Source: Helicoverpa zea (Eukaryota; Arthropoda; Insecta; Lepidoptera; Noctuidae). From it: 64,000 nt of DNA. Both the position numbers and the translations under genes were made by a program. Every line of letters begins with the position of its first letter. Within the stretch, counting starts at the first letter, position 1. This document shows, piece after piece, positions 59,733 through 64,000 of the stretch. The DNA is taken from the NCBI RefSeq assembly GCF_022581195.2, contig NC_061468.1, forward strand, positions 11,736,001 to 11,800,000, read 5' to 3'. The notes under the pieces were generated by a model. It ran no database searches. It was not told the origin of the DNA and saw only the letters and a list, made by a program, of their open reading frames with translations.

Positions 59733-59942
59733 CAGTCAGCTTGAAAAGTAGCTGAACAAATCAAAATTTTCAAAACTGGTAAATACCATGCCGTCTATAA
59801 CTTACCAGAAAATTCTTCTACTTTTTTCGTAGTTTAGTAACTAAGTAAATTTATGCGTTTGTATTCTTAAAAAAATATGTCAAAATTATTGTTAGACACT
59901 TTTGAAAATGTTGTATTGTTCAGCTACTTTTGGCACTGACAG
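59733..59942. mobile_element. MITE of Tc1/mariner type with long terminal inverted repeats
   Basis: A 210-bp element bounded by TA on both sides (59731-59732 and 59943-59944). The left end CAGTCAG....AAAAGTAGCTGAACAA is mirrored at the right end, whose complement reads CTGTCAG....AAAAGTAGCTGAACAA. The match continues inward through a CAAAATTTTCAAAA-like block, so the inverted repeats are ~45-50 bp with some mismatches. There is no ORF. TA target duplication and a CAG(T/G)-type terminus point to mobilisation by a Tc1/mariner transposase. Confidence 0.85.
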
Positions 59943-59944
59943 TA

Positions 59945-62394
59945 GTAGTTAGTACTAGTAACGGCCAGTAAGCAGTAAGAGAGAAGTACCAATAAACCGG
60001 GCGATAAAGTAAAAAACTCGTTGACTTAAGGACATAAACACACGGGCTTGTAGTTGAAAGAAAACATCGTAAATGCTTACAAGTGAAGGGAGTTTGGCGG
60101 TTGTCGCAGGTATAAGCGACAGCGATGTGGCTGGGACTGATCATCGTTTGCATACCTAAGTGGTGTTTATTTTCTAGAAATTCTACGATTTATACGAAAC
60201 TGTTTTTCTATAATTCAATTTAGAGACTACAGTGGCCGCCGATAGTCAGCCCCAGGTCGCCTGAAAGCTTTGATTAAACTATCGGGCTACTAAAATAGTC
60301 GAGTGTGCGAGGTCAATCATAAAAATTTGTATACCTTTTTATTCGACACGTGTATTTTAATTTAATATCCCGTTTTTATAATAGTTGGTATCTGGATAAT
60401 AGAATCTCTTTAAAAGCATCACTCTAAATTATTTGACAAGTCTCTTTATTCTGTTGTCTTTATAACCGCTACCTCTCCTGCCTTTACCCCGGTATCTCTA
60501 CACCCTCCTCCGAGTTTCCCAATCAGTGACAGTCACTTATTGAATTTTGTTGTGCTCACGACTTTCAATAATTCCAACGTTTCCGTTACAAACTTTATCA
60601 ATTTCCTTAACTGCGAACATATCTCGGTTGGACGGAACTCACACAACTGACTCGCAGTACTTTAAACACTTCGCAAGAATACTTCGAGATGGACCAAATT
60701 ATCTTTCGGCTATTTTTGGCAGTTGAAAACTTAATTAAAATTGGACGGCTCCAATATTTTTGCGGTTAATCAACTTTCCAGTGAATTAATGTTTCTTTTG
60801 GTTACTTTATATTGTTATCTTGGCTAGCCGGTTGTTGTTGTAGAGTTTTATTACAAAAGCCCCGATAATGGTGAGCTGCATATTTCACAAGATGTCAAAA
60901 CTAACATGCGATGCCTGCCATATTACCATTGCCTACAATATTCTCCATATACCCAAGTATTGTCATTACACCTAGGTAGTTATTGAACACGATATAACTT
61001 AAAGCATTAATATCTTGAGAGTCAACGTGCAAATAATCTATCAACAACTTATATCACCCATAACAAGCAAATACCCACGTCAAATAACCACTAGGCGTCT
61101 AGCTATGAAATCCGAGCTGTAAAGTGATATGAAATCGGTTGCCGGTCACACTCGCGCTAGTCCACTAGTGGGCTCCGGTGTACGACGGCAAAAATAAACA
61201 CTTACTTGTTAAAGAAACGCTGACTCCACGTGAACAGAGACTTTTAGACGGGACGACTTTTAATCGCAGTTTAATTGATCGTGTCGGAATCGTGCTGTCG
61301 TGACGATTTTAAGTGTGAAATAATGTATCAAGATTACTTTGTATATATGTACTTAATATGCATTAGGTAAGTGAAAGTAATATTAGGTACATAATCATTA
61401 TCTCTAATTCAAAAATGTCTTGGCTAATACATAACTACATCTAACTTGGAATTTCTTTTTCATGTCCTTCTAAGCAGACACTAATAACCTACTTATTTAT
61501 ACTGTGCATAAAATAAGCTTATATTAATAGCATACCTAACATCTTCTCATAACTTGTTATTTTTTTCGAAATAAATCAAACAGAGCAAAAAATGGAAATT
61601 AAATACTGAAATAAAATATTATATCTACACGTTCATTAAAACATTCTGAGAAAGTAATGATAGCCAAAAAACACAAGATCACTTCTCCGAATACTATTAA
61701 AGCTGAGTCTTTATTACGATTATTACGAAATATTCTAGAGTGATATTATAAGATCGGTGGGTGTAAAGGGGCCTGCACACTAAAGTGTGAAATCGCTGCG
61801 TCAAGCGAACACCACTCGCCTCTACTGACTTATTGCTATTAAATTGAACACACTACTTTTTGGGAAATTCCTAACATTTCCAGTTATTTCAGTAGTGTTC
61901 TGACATATTTGCTGAAAGTTCTGCGGGTAGGGCTCGGTGTCGTGAGCGTGACACATTCTGCCTGAAGCCTGCTGACCTAGGTGTAGAACGAAACGTTATA
62001 ATATTGAGACTGAGTATTTTATTTTCAAGTTAACATTTTCCGACTGATTGCTTGTATCCGTTTTGCTGAAACTGATATTTTGCCTTCACAATAATAGTGT
62101 GAACTTTTGCTAGTGCTATTTAAGTGGTGTTCCTCAGGCATAATAATACTTGAACTGGTCGTTATTCATATCAACAAAATATTTGTAATAAAAGATCATT
62201 TGACAAAAAAGAAACAAATCTGAAAGTTACTTTACATTTTATTTGGCTTTCAAAGTAAGAACTAATACAAGGTAAGTAGTACATTATTTTATAAGTTGAA
62301 TGGAATATCAGACCTGTAGATCCTAATATAAAATTGAATAATAACTATGTTTAATACATATTCGTATACTTATTTTTATTCTCTTGTATGTCTC
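59945..62394. other. Gene-free stretch
   Basis: The minus frame at 59920-60153 overlaps the MITE end and shows no domain. Positions 61130-61320 are somewhat GC-rich (TCACACTCGCGCTAGTCC, ACGGGACGACTTTTAATCG). Positions 61765-61990 contain mixed-composition DNA without identifiable elements. No gene is seen. Confidence 0.45.
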
Positions 62395-63085
62395 TAACCG
62401 ACCTCGGGACTACAGAGTCCCGGATTTTTGGAAGGCGAACGTGGGGCCGAAGCCAACACGCTGAAGCAATTTTGAGACAACTTTAATGAAATGGTGACAC
62501 AAAACCGACGATTATCCCTGTATACACTATAGAAACGTACCCAAGGACAATCCCCGGTTCTGTGCTAAACTATTGCTAAATATGGAATAAAACTACTAGG
62601 GCTATTGGGATGGGATGGATGGACTGGGAATGGGGATAACTATGTGAACTATGGCACCTGCCGATAACAATGTTTGCACACGTAAAAATGGCAGGTGGAG
62701 ACTCGCCAACTCACTAACTGGGCCCCCGGGAATCAGTCAATGAATAGCAACAAGAGGGCAACAGGGACATGAGCGGCTGAAGGGTGAGGATACCTCGGCG
62801 GACTTTAAACGCAGATCACGCGCTCCCTGTGGGTCCAGCATCACCGGCCCTCTCGCCACTTACCACGAGGCACCTACCCTCCGAGCGGGCTGCTAACCCT
62901 ACTCTAGCGACTCCACTCTGACCGGCCGATGAAGGCAAGCAAAGAGGGACCTATCCCCCGCCATGCTTCACTCCGGCAGGCCGGAGATGGGGGACAATAT
63001 ACTCTCCCTGGAGCACTCGGATATATAGCCCCGCGGGGTCGCTACTCCCCGTCATCCGCCTCAGATGCCCTGCGGGGCTTATTTT
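62395..63085. repeat. GC-rich hairpin-bearing block, probably an interspersed repeat or LINE 5' leader
   Basis: A sharp rise in GC starts with a perfect small hairpin, CGGGACT-ACAG-AGTCCCG (~62404-62421). It runs through wording I associate with a recurrent lepidopteran sequence (AACTGGGCCCCCGGGAATCA, ACGCGCTCCCTGTGGGTCC, ACCGGCCCTCTCGCC). It ends with a larger inverted repeat in which AGCCCCGCGGGG (63028-63039) pairs with CCCTGCGGGGCT (63069-63080, one mismatch). The 81-codon frame at 62929-63174 lies across it but has no domain. The class is unknown. It could be the leader of a non-LTR element or an unassigned repeat; a Helitron end is not supported because no CTRR follows the hairpin. Confidence 0.5.
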
Positions 63086-64000
63086 TATTATTGGTAAGTA
63101 GCTTCAGAGAGAGTCAAGAAAGAAAGAAGATGCATATGCATACTATGTATCTTTATGTACCAGGATCTATTTAATATTATGTGTACTATGTTTATTTCAA
63201 ATTCAAAAGGTTCTACCCTCAATACACACTGACTGATCAATGGAATCTAAAAAGTAAGACAATGTAGTTGCCATTGAAAAGCTTAAAGCAGAAGATTCAC
63301 TTTTACGAACGCGAATAACTAACTGGACAGCAAAATTGACTAACTCAGCTAATGCAAAAAATGATAGAAAAGCTACATTTACTGCTGAATTTATAAATTC
63401 GACACAGTTTCATATTTACAAGTAAGCAAAAACTACATATTATGAGAATTCTCAGTCGTACAGTAGAAAAAGAAGTGCAATAAAATATATAGAACCTTCT
63501 GCTTAATACTTTTTCAATGACCCCACACTATTGAAACTACGCATCCCTACATAAAAGTAGTTTACGACGATTTGGTTCCGTACACTTTTTATTAGTGTTT
63601 ACCTTCATGGCACAGTAAAGCAAAGTTTTTACATAATTTATTGAGCCTTGTTCGGGGAATACACCAGATATTGTTAGCACAAATACTTTTTATTTAGAGA
63701 TACATTTGTATTATATGAGTAACATATTTAGAGATTTATTTCAGTAGCTTTATACAACTACTGCTTTATTAATTGAATTAGAATTATTTACTTACTTATT
63801 GAGCCACGTAACCATCCCCATAAATATCTAAAGTTTACAAACAAGCTATAACCAACAATGAGTGCTAAATATTAGCTAGTATTGAACATGAATTTCCAGC
63901 AATATGTGAGGTCTGCGTGACTAGCCGGCTATATTCCAGAACCTTCCACAAGTTAGTCAGACTACAGTTCGTAAGATTAGGCGCGTTCACTTTCAAACTC
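63086..64000. other. No gene recognised
   Basis: AT-rich sequence with no frame of note, no tRNA-like boxes and no recognisable repeat up to the window edge. Confidence 0.5.

Noticed and set aside
63028..63100. Helitron 3' end
   Set aside because: A GC-rich hairpin is present but no CTRR-T terminus follows, and no A|T insertion context was found.

Overview
The window looks like lepidopteran (moth or butterfly) nuclear DNA. It is AT-rich and almost empty of host coding sequence. It carries repeat families I recognise from lepidopteran genomes: a tRNA-headed SINE with a short ATC/GAT tail, LINE 3' ends finishing in (GAT)n, (TTTC)n or (TTTGAC)n, and a widespread short repeat with a CCTCTTTAT-type end. 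The species cannot be named, and no host protein-coding gene can be called with confidence. The stretch is best read as intergenic or long-intron DNA shaped by mobile elements.

Layout. 1-2150: a decayed DIRS-like retrotransposon fragment on the minus strand, interrupted by a 5'-truncated LINE tail with a 12-bp target duplication, next to a GC-rich composite tandem array whose units (108 and 99 bp) are multiples of three. 2150-17100: gene-free, with short interspersed-repeat fragments. 17117-27832: three nested non-LTR retrotransposons. LINE-C (minus) is split by LINE-B (plus, 5'-truncated), which is split by LINE-A (plus, apparently full length, both ORFs open). Target duplications mark each step. 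27833-34338: gene-free DNA, a young SINE (30279-30670) and a 5'-truncated LINE-D related to LINE-B. 34339-47300: gene-free, with a perfect 12 x 20 bp minisatellite at 41145-41384. 47322-49974: 5' part of a Ty3/gypsy element (LTR, primer-binding site, gag, protease, RT) that stops abruptly after RT. 49975-64000: two more SINEs, a Tc1/mariner-like MITE with long terminal inverted repeats (59733-59942), and a GC-rich hairpin-bearing block (62395-63085) that is probably a repeat.

How the parts relate. The nesting gives a relative order: LINE-C landed first, LINE-B inside it, LINE-A last. LINE-A is the best candidate for a source element. It has an ORF1 with a complete PHD finger, an ORF2 with endonuclease and RT domains, a tRNA-like segment followed by a T run in the 5' UTR, and a long stem-loop just before its 3' tail. 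One endonuclease motif is unusual (NGH where SDH is expected). The SINE copies at 30.3 and 52.8 kb differ at only a few positions, which suggests recent activity. All family assignments rest on reading the sequence and on family knowledge; no database search was run.
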